Source: Leucogyrophana mollusca
Taxonomy: Eukaryota; Basidiomycota; Agaricomycetes; Boletales
Length of the DNA: 41,922 nucleotides
Assembly: GCA_021014945.1 (NCBI GenBank)
Contig: MU266563.1
Location: 1 to 41,922, forward strand
Reading direction: 5' to 3'
Shown: positions 22,920 through 34,185 of the stretch, one piece after another
How positions within the stretch are numbered: position 1 is the stretch's first letter
How the letters are laid out: each line of letters starts with the position of its first letter
Notes under the pieces: model-generated
The model's input: only the letters and a program-made list of their open reading frames with translations
Database searches by the model: none
What the model was told of the DNA's origin: nothing
Program-made: the position numbers and the translations under genes

Positions 22920-24545
22920 TTCGAGGCTACAGAGTGGCTACAGTCGAGAAATGGTACATGAATGCCCAGAAAAGCAACATTGACCTAGCCTCACATACCC
23001 ACCCGTTCTCAACCTTCGAGTCGTTTCGGAAAGTATCCATCAGGTGGTCGTTGTGCGCGAATGCTGAGATAATTGGGTGTGGTCTTTGATTTCGATATCC
23101 CACATTCTGATTGTTTTGCTGAGGGATGACGATGCAATGCGCTTCCCGGTAGAGGCGATTCCTGTTCTATAGACCTCTAACGGTCCCAGGACGACGGTAC
23201 CTCTGCGGCCCAAACGATGATTGTGCTATTCCTGAACCCGATACGATTCGGTTGCCATCCATCGTGAATATGACTTTGCTGGCGCTACCCTTATGGCCTC
23301 GTAATGGCGCAGCAGTACATCCTTTCTCGGTGCTCCGTACCCGGCATCGTGCTATCCTTTGGGGTCGACACGACGTTGGGCGAAAACGCGATCAACGAAA
23401 CCGCGCTAAATCGGTCTTTCAATGGTCCAGAAGCAGCCGTTCTGCTTTGTGCCGTCCATGAGCCCGACGCAATGTACTCCTCTCCGTCGTTCGAAACGGC
23501 GACACACGTAACCCCGCCACAATGTTCGTGCAAATCTCTGATGCTCTCGCCTTCGTATCCCATATTTGGACCGAGCAATCGACAGAGCCAGATGCAACCC
23601 ACTTGACATTGGGTGAGATTGCAACCGAGGTAATTCAGCTCTTGCGGTCCTCAAGTGGACCTGACACCACTTGTGTCTGCGCACCCAACACCCTGATTGT
23701 CCTGTCCTTTGAACCAGAAATGATGGACTTGCCATCGTGAGTGGTACGACCGAAGATTTCCATCCTGTGTGCCCTTTGAAAGGGCCCCTGTTTCTGCATC
23801 CCATGTCCTTGGCCTCGCCACCGGGGCCAGAAACAAGATAGACACCGTCGGATGAAACAGAAACGCAGCTGATGCAGCCGCGATGTACCGTCGTGGAGAT
23901 CGTCGTCTGCGCGTTCCACACCTGGATCGTGTGGTCCACGGAGCTTGACAGGATACAATAGTAGTCGGGCGACATCGTGACGGCCATAACATCGCCGACC
24001 TGACCTTCATGTCGCCCCGAGACGTGTACTTTGCTATGCGCATCTCATCCCCGGATAGTGTTGTCTTTAGAACTAGACAAGATGAACAGGGCAGAATGTC
24101 ACAGAAGTGATGGCACGCATATCCTCCCCGGAAAGCACACGCAAGACATCCCCGTCTGTGAGTCCCATGTCCGAACTGTACGATCAACGGGGTCCGATGC
24201 GAAGTATTGCGCGTCAGGTGAGCATGCGCCGTTGGGTGGCACCGCTACTGAATTTACAGGGCTAGGCTGCAGCCTTCACACGGATGATCTCCATATTCAA
24301 AGCGTGCCATCGGTGGACCGCTAACGCACAAGTGCCCCGTTTCTATACTCCACAGTCGGATTGTGCTATTCTTGCAGGCCGACACGATGGCCTCCCGGTT
24401 TCACGAGATAGCGACCGCCATAACCCAACCATGATGTCCTTTGAGGGACCCGATCTGCCAATCCCATACCCGAAGTGTGTGGTCGGTCAGTATTCGTCAG
24501 GCTACGTATTCTTGCGTATTCACCAGGTATAATCAAAACAATCTT
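22920..24545 (-). pseudogene. Decayed WD40-repeat protein (NACHT-WD40/NLR type)
   Basis: At least seven WD40 repeats can be read on the minus strand, but in shifting frames and with stop codons. Legible repeat ends, in order, are TDHTLRVWDWQIG, NSTIRLWSIETG, VDRTVRTWDSQTG, VDHTIQVWNAQT, KDRTIRV followed by GAQT, and VDCSVQIWDTKA. One in-frame TGA lies at 24403-24401, where repeats normally have SPDG. The last part reads NDSKVENGWVCEARSMLLFW, which matches the conserved extension after the final WD40 repeat of agaricomycete NACHT-WD40 proteins. The NACHT domain and N-terminus are not in the window; no coding sequence resembling them is seen above 24545. The frameshifts cannot be explained by normal introns, since repeats are broken in mid-blade. 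It is presumably a dead member of a large, fast-evolving family of NLR-like genes; that family link is inference from the repeats and tail. Confidence 0.8.
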
Positions 24546-24972
24546 GCCCGATATTGTCACAGAGCATGTCAAATGCCTGGCGAAGAGTACTTACGAGTCG
24601 GTTTTGAGTAGCTTTGCGATGCGGCCTTTACTCATTGGGATATGTTCTCGGCTAGATCGCTCTTGGGCTGGCATCTAGCGCTGATAGCACTCCCGCTTAT
24701 ACCTCGAAAGCCCTGATCACTTGCTTGGAAGGAAACAGAGATCAGTACACCACGTTTCTACTGGCTTTGAGCCCGTCTCCCCCGCGAGTCCTGGAATGTG
24801 ATACGAGTGTAATTATGCCATCTCGGTCGACTGATTATCGAGGTTCGTGGTAAGAGTCAAAGTCGAGCTAAGATTGCATGACTACTCACTGAGTATTATG
24901 GAACTATAGACGCAAGCAGAGTAATAACTTAATACGGCGTCAGTATCCTCGAAGTACAAGATAAAGCCACAG
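24546..24972. other. Intergenic, WD40 relic to NKAP
   Basis: No gene, NACHT-like motif or recognisable repeat is seen. The stretch includes the 3' flank of the NKAP-like gene. Confidence 0.45.
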
Positions 24973-26416
24973 CTATTTCGGTCTTGCCTCCGGGGCTTTC
25001 AGCCTCTCGTTTACAAGTTCGCTGAACTCCTCTCGGAGAATAGCCTCTCTCCTCTCCCTCTCCTCCTTCTGTAGCTTCAGGATACCTCTCTTCTCCTCCG
25101 CACTAATGACCTGGTTTTCCTTCCTCATACGCACCGCGTTCATGCGCTTGTGCCGACTCCCGCTCATAACGTAGCCCACAGACTCAAACTGCGCAATTTC
25201 GTCTGACGTCAAACCAATTTCACCACGACGGGGGATACGTGATTCCGGATCGTCTTGTAGGAAAGCGGCCATGGCGCTACCTTCACCGCGCAAAAGCGCG
25301 CTGCCGTAAGCGCGCTCGTCGACTTTCTTCGACGCATTGACCTTGTAGAGGGGTTGTGGTCCAACCTCGTCATCCGAGTCCTCCTCTCCGTGTCTGGCAA
25401 TCGACGATGGGATGTTACTTGGCGGCGGCATTGAACCGTTGCTTTGACCGGTGTGCGACGAAGGCACGATCGGAGCAACGGCTGAAGGCTTTTCAACCCA
25501 TTCGTCCTCTTCTGATGCTCGGGCGGGTGAAGGAGTCCGACTTGGACTTGGACTCCGCACGCCTCGACTTCTGCTCTTCGTCCGACTCTGACTCCTTGTT
25601 CTGCTGCGGCGCGGTCTATTCTTCTCGTCATCACTGTCGCCATGATTCCGTGCCCGACTTTTCCGCTCTTTCCTTTCTTTTCGCTCCGCTCTCTCCTTCT
25701 CCTTCCGTGCGCGTTTCTTCTCCTTCCTTTCTCTGCGCCTTCTGTCTTCATCTTCGGAAGAATCCGTGGGGGTTTCAGACCTGTCACGCTTGCTTGACTT
25801 TTTGCGTGACTTGGAGTCGCGCACTGGTGACCTGCACGCATTGTTATATCGGATCACCAGACAAAAAAAACATGTACTTACAGAACCCGAGCAGGAGCCT
25901 TCGGTGAAGGTGGCCATATGTTTATGGTTGAGGTCTCCCGTTGCAGCCGACGGCTATTATACATCCGCGTTAGTATTGCCAGCGGTCAAGGAGGCGAAAG
26001 GTTCTATACCTCTCCATATATTCACTGCCTCCGCCATTCGGTGGACCGAATGAACCACCAGTATGAGGTGGCCTGTCTCTCTGTTGTCTGTTTGGATACA
26101 TATTCTCTTGCTTCCTCCACGGCGCGTCCCCTCCGTCATTGGCAGGTGGGGTAGGCGCTCGTCTGTAATCTGAATAAACAGGACTTGCTCTTCGACGATC
26201 CGAGCGGTCGCGGTCTCTGCTCCGATCTCGTCTGCTATCACGGTCACGTCTGTCTTTGTCCGCATCTCTGTCCGTGTCCCTGTCTCGATGATCCCTGGTC
26301 TCTCTTCGGGGACTGCGGGCTCTGGGCGACGGTGAGCGACCACGGCGGCGGCCTGGATATTGGTCCTTGGTATCTTGCGGTACTAGCCCCATTCTAGACG
26401 GATGTATAGTGGCCAT
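24973..26416 (-). CDS. NKAP-like SR-related nuclear protein
   Basis: Homologue of the metazoan NKAP/NKAPL family, nuclear RS-rich proteins linked to splicing and transcriptional control. Three exons, 26416-26010, 25953-25882 and 25831-24973, give 445 aa. The N-terminal half is disordered and rich in RD, RS and ER dipeptides (such as RRDRSRDRDRSDRRR). Exon 2 encodes NIWPPSPKAPARVL, a conserved linear motif in fungal members. A second charged KE/RK-rich stretch and a Ser/Pro region follow. The C-terminal SynMuv-type domain is clear: IPRRGEIGLTSDEIAQFESV, GYVMSGSRHKRMNAVRMRKE and NQVISAEEKRGILKLQKEER. The start at 26416 gives the longest coherent frame joining in phase to exon 2. Identity of the C-terminal domain is strong; role in this fungus is inferred. 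Confidence 0.9.
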
Positions 26417-26913
26417 CTTGGTGAATTGTGGGGCTTGTACTGCACAAGGCGCAGAACTGGAGGACGCAAGGCGAGAGAAGGCGTGGGAAAATTACCGACC
26501 ACACAAGTGAGCTTGTTATCTTAGGAACAGTGAGGGCAACAAAACCCTTGCAGAAAAGGGGGATGGGTGACATCAATTACATGGTATAAAAGGAACTACG
26601 AGGGAGTATTGGTAGACATAAATTAGTCGTGATGTTACAGGTGGCGCTGAGATCCTGAAGATACTTGTACATGTGGCATGCCCGAGTCGAATTCCAGTGC
26701 GGATAACGTCGTGGTTTGATTGTGGTTTGAGAATGTGAGGAGAGCTGATATATATAATTGGCGAGTAATCGGGAACTCTGGGTATGGGGCCGCGAAGAGA
26801 GAGGAGTAGCGTTCGGGGACCCTGGGCTCGGTTGCGCGTCCAGCAACCGGTTAACGAAGGTTGAGTCAAGACTTTGAGGGGGGCAGGTCGGAAGGAAAAG
26901 CAAGCCGGCGCCT
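26417..26913. other. Intergenic, NKAP promoter and kinase 3' flank
   Basis: Both neighbours are on the minus strand. The open frames here are short and without motifs. No gene is called. Confidence 0.45.
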
Positions 26914-28180
26914 TTAACTCTCCACTGCCATCGTGTCGTCCTTCGACAGTCGCCTCCTTAGATTCCACTTCTTCAAATACTCCCTCGCCCGCTCTTCAAA
27001 AATCTCGCATCCAACAAACAGACTATCCGGAACCACATCTTTCCGTTGTTCCCATGGCTTCAGATCCACCACCTCGCACCGGTCGATGGACACGAGCACC
27101 ATCCCGAAACTGTATGCGTCTGCCAGAAGTGGATCTTGGCATTCCCCGCGTAAAACTTCCGGCGCAGCAAACGGTCGTGTCCCGGGATGTATTTGCTCGA
27201 CCTTCTGGGATGGGATTTTCGTGGGCGGGCCACTGCTTTGTTTTCGAACGAGATGTATGAAAGGATCCGCGGGTTCGTCTGAGGGTGGCGAAAATATCGA
27301 CGACATGGATACAGAGCGCCCAAAATCGAGGAGTTTTATCGTGTCGGCGGAGTGCGTGACTTGTATGTTGAGAAGCGAGAGGTCTCCGTGGCTAAGGCCA
27401 TATGAATGGAGATGTGTGAGGCCCGCCAGTAGCTGATTATGGTAGTCCACTTTCTTCAGCTTAGTTAAAGCTGGCCGTACCTTGATAACCTCGTACAAAG
27501 TCCGACCATCGACGTATTCGAGAACCATGCCAACGTTCTCCAAGCATCCCAAGAACGCGGCAATATTCCGATGACGAGCGACGGTGGTATATACTCGCAG
27601 CTCCGCTAGAAACTGTGTCGTGACATCAGAAGCGTTTGACTGCATCTCTCCATTGATTTCCAGTTGCACTACGTCTGGTTTCTTCACTACACATTTAAAG
27701 AGCTCTGATGCGGAGCCCTGGGCTACGGGAGCTAGGTTGGCGGTAGGGTTTGGTGGTGCGCAGTAAGCGGTAGGAGTAGGGAAGGAGAAGATGGATGTCG
27801 GGTGCCGTGGCGGTCTGTACACTGCGGGGGAAGGGTTTGGGGAGGGCTCTTTGGCACTCGTATCGACCTGGTGCACATAGTGACCATTGTCAGGCGCCAC
27901 TGCGGTCTCCTCCGATGACGAAAATGATTTCGTCGAAGCATTTATCTTTTCCTCTTCCTGGTCAAGCTCGACTAGGCTCAGAGAGTCAGGCTTGATGGCG
28001 AAGTGAGACAAAGAAAACACCACTTGCCCATCCACCAGTTCTTCTTGGATGTTAAAGTGACCCGTTTTACATGCATTTTTGCGGCTTGTACCAACGATGA
28101 TGATCGCGAGTCGATTTGGGGATCTGTTGTCGGTGCGGCTGAGGGCGGTGCCAAAGTCGGAAAGGCCACACGTTGCATGA
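26914..28180 (-). CDS. Divergent protein kinase-like protein, 5' end unresolved
   Basis: The frame is open from about 28180 to the stop at 26914. After a Pro/Ser-rich disordered region, a kinase fold is visible: helix-C-like FLAELRVYTTVARHRNIAAF, hinge MVLEYVDGRTLYEVI, catalytic loop LSHGDLSLLNIQV (Asp and Asn kept, usual HRD changed to HGD), LLDFGRS (DFG kept), RPFAAPEVLRGE (APE kept) and DAYSFGMVLV. A glycine-rich loop and the VAIK lysine cannot be recognised; the region before helix C reads LFKCVVKKPDVVQLEI. It could be an active but unusual kinase or a weak pseudokinase; substrate is unknown. Upstream of DGQVV the frame has no ATG, so at least one more 5' exon exists. The region up to 28310 is open in another frame, and a strong donor (GTAAGT) lies at 28204, but no single join works cleanly. 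Confidence 0.75.
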
Positions 28181-28901
28181 CTGCAAGGAACTCTTTATAC
28201 TTACGAACCCAAAGGCCAAGGTTGTCGACTTGATCTAAAATGAAAGCACGTTGGTAGTAGCCGAAGACATTCTTGGCGGTTTTATTCTTAGCGAACTTCG
28301 TCTATCAGCTGCCAGCGCCAGACTGCGCCAGAGTGGGGCCTTACCAGGCCTTACCCCGCCGGCATGATTATAGTATCCCAAGCTCGATGCTGGGGCCCCT
28401 TAAACGGAATCACGATCTCGTACGGTAAGCAAACGATTATCGAGAGGCAGTTTGCGGAAGGGGGTCTCTGAACATGCACTGCCATGATTTTTTAGTTTTT
28501 TTTAGAAAAAATTCACTGGTAGCTTCATTCCAATTTCCAAGACGCCAGGAAAGTCGGTTATGCTGTCTTGGCCTCATTGGCAGCGGTCTTGTTCGCTTGG
28601 AACTTACGTTGACGTTGACATTTAATGCACGCCTGAGGAGGCCTGAGGCCAACCGTAGGCCGGCGGTACATCGGTCGTTCCGTAAGGCGGTAGGCCATGG
28701 TTGCACGAAAGAAGATAATTCAAGTTATCCTTCGGAAGGTGTTACACAAGTGCTACAATACAAAAGTCCCATTAAATTGCGAGGTGTATTAGATCTAAAT
28801 GTATACAGTCTGTGAAGATGCGAAGGGTAGACTGTCCGTGATGGAGGAGAAAGTGTCCAAGGTCTGCGACGCCAGCGACGAAGGGGTCATTGTGATGGTT
28901 C
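28181..28901. other. Kinase 5' region and intergenic DNA
   Basis: 28181-28310 probably contains the missing first exon or exons of the kinase gene. A frame without ATG is open from about 28300, and a candidate ATG reading MSSATTNVLSF lies near 28278. Further right I see no gene. Around 28488-28511 there is a T-rich then A-rich stretch, and GGCCTTACC occurs twice near 28340. Confidence 0.4.
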
Positions 28902-31478
28902 CTAGTTCGATAGCATGATGATCGAGACGATGGTAACAACCATTGTCAAGCACTCGACCACGCTTTTGCGTGCAAAGTCGACGATAACGCTTGTGCTGGA
29001 GCTAGAGCTTTTCTGACCTTGTCCAGGTAGCTGGGCTTGTGCGATGTTCGATTCGGGGAGAGGACTGGCAGGAGTCATCTTTTGTTGCTCGATCTTTCCG
29101 GAACCGACCATCACCTGGATGCCAATGGATGGTACACCATTGACGACGACGAACAGCACTAGAGCATCACCGGCCAATTAGGACAGAGTAACATCGAAGA
29201 CGAATACGTACATGCAGGGCCAGGTGGCATGAGTGCAGGATTAGGAGGTAATTGGCTAACATGGAGCACACCGCTCCCATCCGCATTTCCGGTAAACGAG
29301 TTCTCGAGCTGCACAGTGCGCATGCCCATGTTCTGCCAAAAACTTCAATATTCGCCTGGTCCAAACCACCTGGTCACTCACCATAACGTGCGTGGAGAAA
29401 CCTGTCCGCATGACAAGGACCTTGACAGACTGGATGTAATTGACGTTACCAAAGAGATCGGCAATAGTTAAGGAGATGTTAAAGTATTGGCCGCCATAGC
29501 TAAGCCGAGTTGGAAGGCCTTGCGGTTCCGGACGACGCTCATTGTAATACGACGGGTAGAATCGCTCGATTCGGTACTCAGTCGGATAGGTTGTCGAGAC
29601 GTTGTAGTCGCTATTGGGGTTGGAACCAGATACAAACACAGATCCTGGTGTAAAGAGCATGTATCAGTCCAGGTCATGGTCAGTGGGGATGCACAAACCG
29701 TCGGGAAGTAACGTCGCGGAGGAGTGATACATGCGAGCGATAATGCTAGGTGTGAGTCCGTCTCTTGACCATCGTTTTCCCGAAGGCGCACTGGGATCGT
29801 AAATGACGGGGGCCAATATAGGCTGATCGGCATATGATTGCCCAATAGTGAACGTCGTGTTCCCATATCCAGCAGTACCTTCGACAATCGTCAAAAGCAA
29901 TGAACGTAAAGCGCAAATTATGACTCACCTGTCTTGGCGCCATTCAGGCAAAGCACACGGCCGTCAGGGAGCATAATCAAGTTGCCCATAGTCCGACCTT
30001 CTGGCAGAGGGTCGAGCTGGGTATACTTCTGAGAAACATCAGGAGTAATCTCGACGCAGGAGTCGGACGCCGGCCAATGTGGGATATCCCACGTCTGGGT
30101 CCATCTGACCAAAAAACGAATGAGAATGAGCAACGAGAGCTCAAGAAAGAACCCACTGTTCTGTGCGAATGTTGCTCCCGCCGCAAAACATGATCGTTGC
30201 TGTCCAGTTGTTGTCCGGTGTAAGAGGAAGCATGGCCGTACCGCCGCTCGCGGGGTACACCCTCACAGCATCTGGCATATCGTCCATCGGGTATTCTTTA
30301 TTCTGCTTGTAATCCAAAACGACCGTGTTCCAGTTGGATTGTATGAGGAGGTTACCAGAAGGTAGAAGCCATGTGAGTGGGAACAGGTTGGTTGGAAGAG
30401 TGTTCTGAAGGATGGGAGAAGGAATAGGGTCCCCGCGGCTGGGGTAGAACTCATATGTGGGGTTTGTCTGACCAGCGTCGTTGACATATCCACCGTAACC
30501 GCATCCTCCAATCTGGAAAAGGGTTCACGGCATATAAGCCAAAAGCGTCGCGGGAATGTAATTTACGAGACTCACAATTATCACACTCCCGTCTTCGAGC
30601 GTTTCTCTGCATGTCATTATCAGCAAGGGCATTACATCGACACCCAGTGTGCACTTACAGAGTCGGATACCATCGCCTAGTGGTCAACGGGGGGTCCATC
30701 ACCCAGTCACACTGACCATCGTCACACGGAGTTAGTAGACTGCAGGGAAATGAGCGGCATGGTCCACATCTCAAAGCGCGACGATACATACCGGATGCTA
30801 GTTGTACCATGCGATGAGCTGTTAGTTCAGGATCCGGAAGAGGCAGTGTTACTCACGATTTCCCCCCGTCAGGATCGTTGTAGGGCGCCCCGCCGGTTTG
30901 ACTCGGAGCCGCATTTCCGCCATAAGTTACGGCCTGATTTCCCCCAACATTGATCCACCTTCCGTCACCAAGCACACTCCCCCCCTGGTCAGCGTGAGGG
31001 GTAAGAACACGAGGCGACGAAAAAAATTCGTAAAGATACTCACAGCACAGAAGGAATTCGTGACCACGTCCATTGGACGAGTTTGTTTCGTGCTCGCCGA
31101 CCATTCTGTGATAGGTAGGCAGCATTAATACCCTGAGGGGATACGAAATGAAAACGTCACTCGCCCGCGGCCCATGCAGGGTGGCCCTTAATTTGGTGTG
31201 GGTTGTCCTCGGTCTTGTCTATGATGTATACTTTATCGGCCGTCCCCAGGAAGACCTGTGCCGGCAGGGGTTGCTACCAGTAGGAAAAAGTACAAGAAAT
31301 CGCAACTTGCCTGTTGAGCGCTGACATAACTGTCCCCTACAACCTCAAAGGTACCGATATGACCGGGTTGCAGCGGTTGCTTTGGGGGCCCGTTATCAGC
31401 AAGAGCGTGCCCGCCGGCGGCGAGAAGGTAAAATGCAACTCTAGATGCCGTAAGTTTCGAGGAAAGGGCCCGCGCCAT
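28902..31478 (-). CDS. Glyoxal oxidase, copper-radical oxidase (AA5_1)
   Basis: Secreted copper-radical enzyme that oxidises glyoxal, methylglyoxal and similar aldehydes and releases H2O2 for lignin-degrading peroxidases. The start at 31478 is followed by a signal-like segment (ASRVAFYLLAAGGHALA) and GHIGTFEVVGDSYVSAQQ. Active-site residues by family comparison are all present: Cys in VVTNSFCAGGSVLGDGRW, Tyr in RWYPTLETLEDGSVII (these two form the cross-linked cofactor), the Tyr-His pair in IARMYHSSATLLPDGSVF, and the distal His in GFSTHVMNMGMRTVQL. A kelch-type propeller lies between (MGNLIMLPDGRVLCLNGAKT). The C-terminus is a Ser-rich linker then a hydrophobic tail (VVTIVSIIMLSN), suggesting a GPI anchor. 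More than ten short exons are present; two introns have GC donors (31310-31256 and 31164-31106). Confidence 0.93.
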
Positions 31479-31490
31479 AGCGGGGAAGAA

Positions 31491-31515
31491 GGGAGGGTGG
31501 AGGGTGGAGGGTGGA
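31491..31515 (+). repeat. GGGTGGA tandem repeat, G-quadruplex type, in glyoxal oxidase 5' UTR
   Basis: Four GGG runs (31491, 31495, 31502 and 31509) with loops of 1, 4 and 4 bases meet the usual G-quadruplex pattern. They arise from a 7-base tandem repeat. The G-rich strand is opposite to the mRNA, so the transcript carries the C-rich complement 13 bases before its start codon. Confidence 0.6.
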
Positions 31516-31558
31516 GGAAGAAGAGATGTTGAACACGGGCTGAACTTTCCTGACGCAG

Positions 31559-31565
31559 TATATAA
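31559..31565 (-). promoter_or_regulatory. TATA-like box of the glyoxal oxidase gene
   Basis: TTATATA reads on the minus strand about 81 bases before the start codon, a plausible core promoter distance. Confidence 0.4.
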
Positions 31566-34177
31566 GGTCCCAGTATTCCAGTGGTTAGTGCGAGGCCGAC
31601 TCGTCCGCGCCACGGCCGAGTTCGAACTTAATACCATTCCAATGGCGTACCCGGGATCCGAGACTTGCACTACGGCGTTGTGTCACCTGTGATCGCGAGC
31701 AGGGACAGGAACGTCATATTGTAAGGCATTCTAAAAGTTAGGGACGTCCCGAAAGGTCAAAGGAGTCAATCACTGTCAATCACACCCATTGGCAGAGGGA
31801 ACCTGGTCGGAGTGCGGAAGTGCGCCACGTGTTTCCGTGTTAGGTTGACCTCTACAAAGGGCGATCCATGCAAATCCAACCTCCATTACTGGCAAAGTTT
31901 GAAACTTGAAGCGGAAGGACTCCGATCTTTCTCAGCTTCCGGCCCAGTGTTTCTCGATATTTATGATCTATAACCGGCTCCACTTCAATGGCACACCTAG
32001 CCTTCAATGAAAACGAGGGGCAAATGCAGCTGCTTCAAGTGACCGACTCGCAGAGGAGGTGCGCCCATTGTCACGATCACGATCTAATGAATTCCGATCT
32101 GTGTGGAATCCTCGCTATTTCATTTGAGAATGGAATGCAGTGTGCTCTGCTCGGATTGACGACCATTTCATGGTGGTTTGAAATGCCTTCAAAGTAAGAT
32201 CAAAGGAGACGCTGACGGTTCAGAACGTTCAGAATCTGCGGACCTTGGTTGTAAATATCGTGATGTAACATCATCACTTCAAATAAGCTCTAATCTGCTG
32301 GCAGCTTTGCACTGAATCACCCCCCCGAACAATTGAACCGAACGCCCCAGTACGTCCCACAGTCGTTCTCCCATTCTTTATGAGCACCAACCCCCCGCCG
32401 ATTAAGCATTGCAATGTCCCAGTCATCATTGTCGTATTTACTTGTCCGACCGATCGAGTCATATATCGCGCGTCGGCGCCCTCAAGTAAGTGATGGCTTT
32501 TGGGTAGAGTACCAGTGTCGAGGTACGATCGCCGGGCCCATGCAAACATTTCTGGCGTTCGCGAGGAGCGGTGGTACGATGAGTGGCGCACACCTTGCCA
32601 TTTCTATTGGTCGCCGCTAATTGAACGTGGCGTAGTTCTCTAAGCATTTCCCATCCTTTTATACTAGCTCCATCGCCTCGGAGTTTCTGGGGCTTCTTGT
32701 ATGCTGTGCGTGGCGCTCCGCGTAGGTTGTCGCCGAGTATCCTTTTATCTGGGTTTCTCTTGCTCCTTTGGTGGGTGCGCGTGAGTGATGGCAATAATCG
32801 AGTGATCTCGGGAGTGCTCGTGGACTGCGGAACTCCGTCCAGGAAGACAGTGCAGTATTACACGAGCGATAGCCAGTACGTAAACCCACCATAGCAGTCC
32901 CAGGATGAACATACCCGCACAACACACGATACGACTTACCAGTAGTAGGCATCCATGTTCAGAGGAACCGCATCCATAAGTATCCACTGTCACACGATGA
33001 GGTCGGGCGCCTTTCCTTTCCTGAGAACAAGTTGATGGACGTGAAACGCACGCCAGTTAGAAGGGGGGAGACACTCCATCAGCATGTCCATGTAAGGCAT
33101 TCCGGTCTCCTGACGAGGCCCGCAGTCGTATATTGGGAGCTGGAGGGTTATCTTGGTCTTACATGTCGCAGGAAGATGCATTCCCAGACATCGCAATAAC
33201 CCCACATTAGAAGATCGATACATAGGATTCGATAAGGTGCAACGTGCACGGCGGGGGAGCGCCAATATCTCGGTCCCTCCCTCGGTCCCGATCCCCACAG
33301 ATGTACGGAAAATAGCGACGGACGATGTTCGGGGGAAGATGGAACATCAGCCTCGAGGCAGGATAGCGGGCTTGTGACAATTTTCTCCTGCGATGCTGCA
33401 TGACCGTCAGCAAAAACTTCAGCTACTCCACAATACGGCCAAAAATACGTACTTAAATGATCCACTTTGCCATACATAACCGGAACGAGTTTCAAATTGC
33501 ATGCATGACGGGCGGACTTGTAAAGAATCTCCGGCGATGTGACGAGGCGCAGACCACCAGTTAAATAAAAGCTCTACAACAATGCGATCTCGTTTGCAAC
33601 GCTTGAGGAGAAGGGAAATTGCACGGACTGTGAAGAAGTCTGGAAAACCGAGAACAGAAGTTCTAGGCAATAATTTAAACTGCGCATCACTGCTTACGAC
33701 GTCGAAGGGACCCCAAACGTGATGTCGTGCACAAGTATGGCTCACACGCGGAGCAAGCCACCGAACAAGGATCGGATTAAAGTCCAACCTACCAAGTTTA
33801 AAACGCGATTCGTGGAAAAGCATCAGTGGTGAGGAGGCACGAAGGTGGCCACTGGCCAGAACACCGAAAGAACACCAGGAAGAGCGAAGCGGCAGGAGTG
33901 TTCGTACGCCGATTTTTACATATTACGCACGAAAGGAAGGTGCCATTACAACATTTAGCCGCGGGGGCGCTCCGGGGCGTATTCTGGTGATGAAAGCGGA
34001 AACAGCGCCGTCCCATCGCCCCAAGGACACTTGGTATGGGTCAAAGCTGTCCCCATATGCCTGATGAGTGATAAGAGAAGAAACGCACAGAGAAGCTATA
34101 CTTTGTTGCTGGAGCTGTGGCACTGATTAGACCAGCAATAATGGGAGTGCTGCACGGCCTGGGCGGAGCAGGTCAAG
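31566..34177. other. Gene-poor interval, glyoxal oxidase to HSP20-tailed gene
   Basis: I recognise no gene in this 2.6 kb. Minus-strand frames at 33823-33419 (134 codons) and 33495-33148 are open but have no motif, no signal peptide and no consistent splice partners. It should include the glyoxal oxidase promoter at the left end. It may hold eroded sequence, but I cannot name a source. Confidence 0.4.
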
Positions 34178-34185
34178 TGACGTCA
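34178..34185. promoter_or_regulatory. CRE/ATF-type palindrome TGACGTCA
   Basis: A perfect TGACGTCA lies 128 bases before the start of the HSP20-tailed gene. Fungal bZIP factors of the ATF/CREB class bind this sequence and often act in stress responses. Binding here is inference. Confidence 0.4.

Noticed and set aside
23252..24324. Plus-strand frames over the WD40 relic
   Set aside because: They are antisense to legible WD40 repeats and have no motif of their own.
26573..26968. 131-codon minus-strand frame after the kinase stop
   Set aside because: It overlaps the kinase C-terminus in another frame and has no motif; probably 3' UTR.
31570..31640. tRNA-like stretch with GTGGTTAGTGCGAGG and GTTCGAAC
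   Set aside because: The outer ends can pair for five bases, but the T-stem does not pair next to the GTTCGAA loop, so no cloverleaf forms.
33148..33823. Two open minus-strand frames over 110 codons in the gene-poor block
   Set aside because: They overlap each other in different frames, show no domain and have no plausible splice sites.
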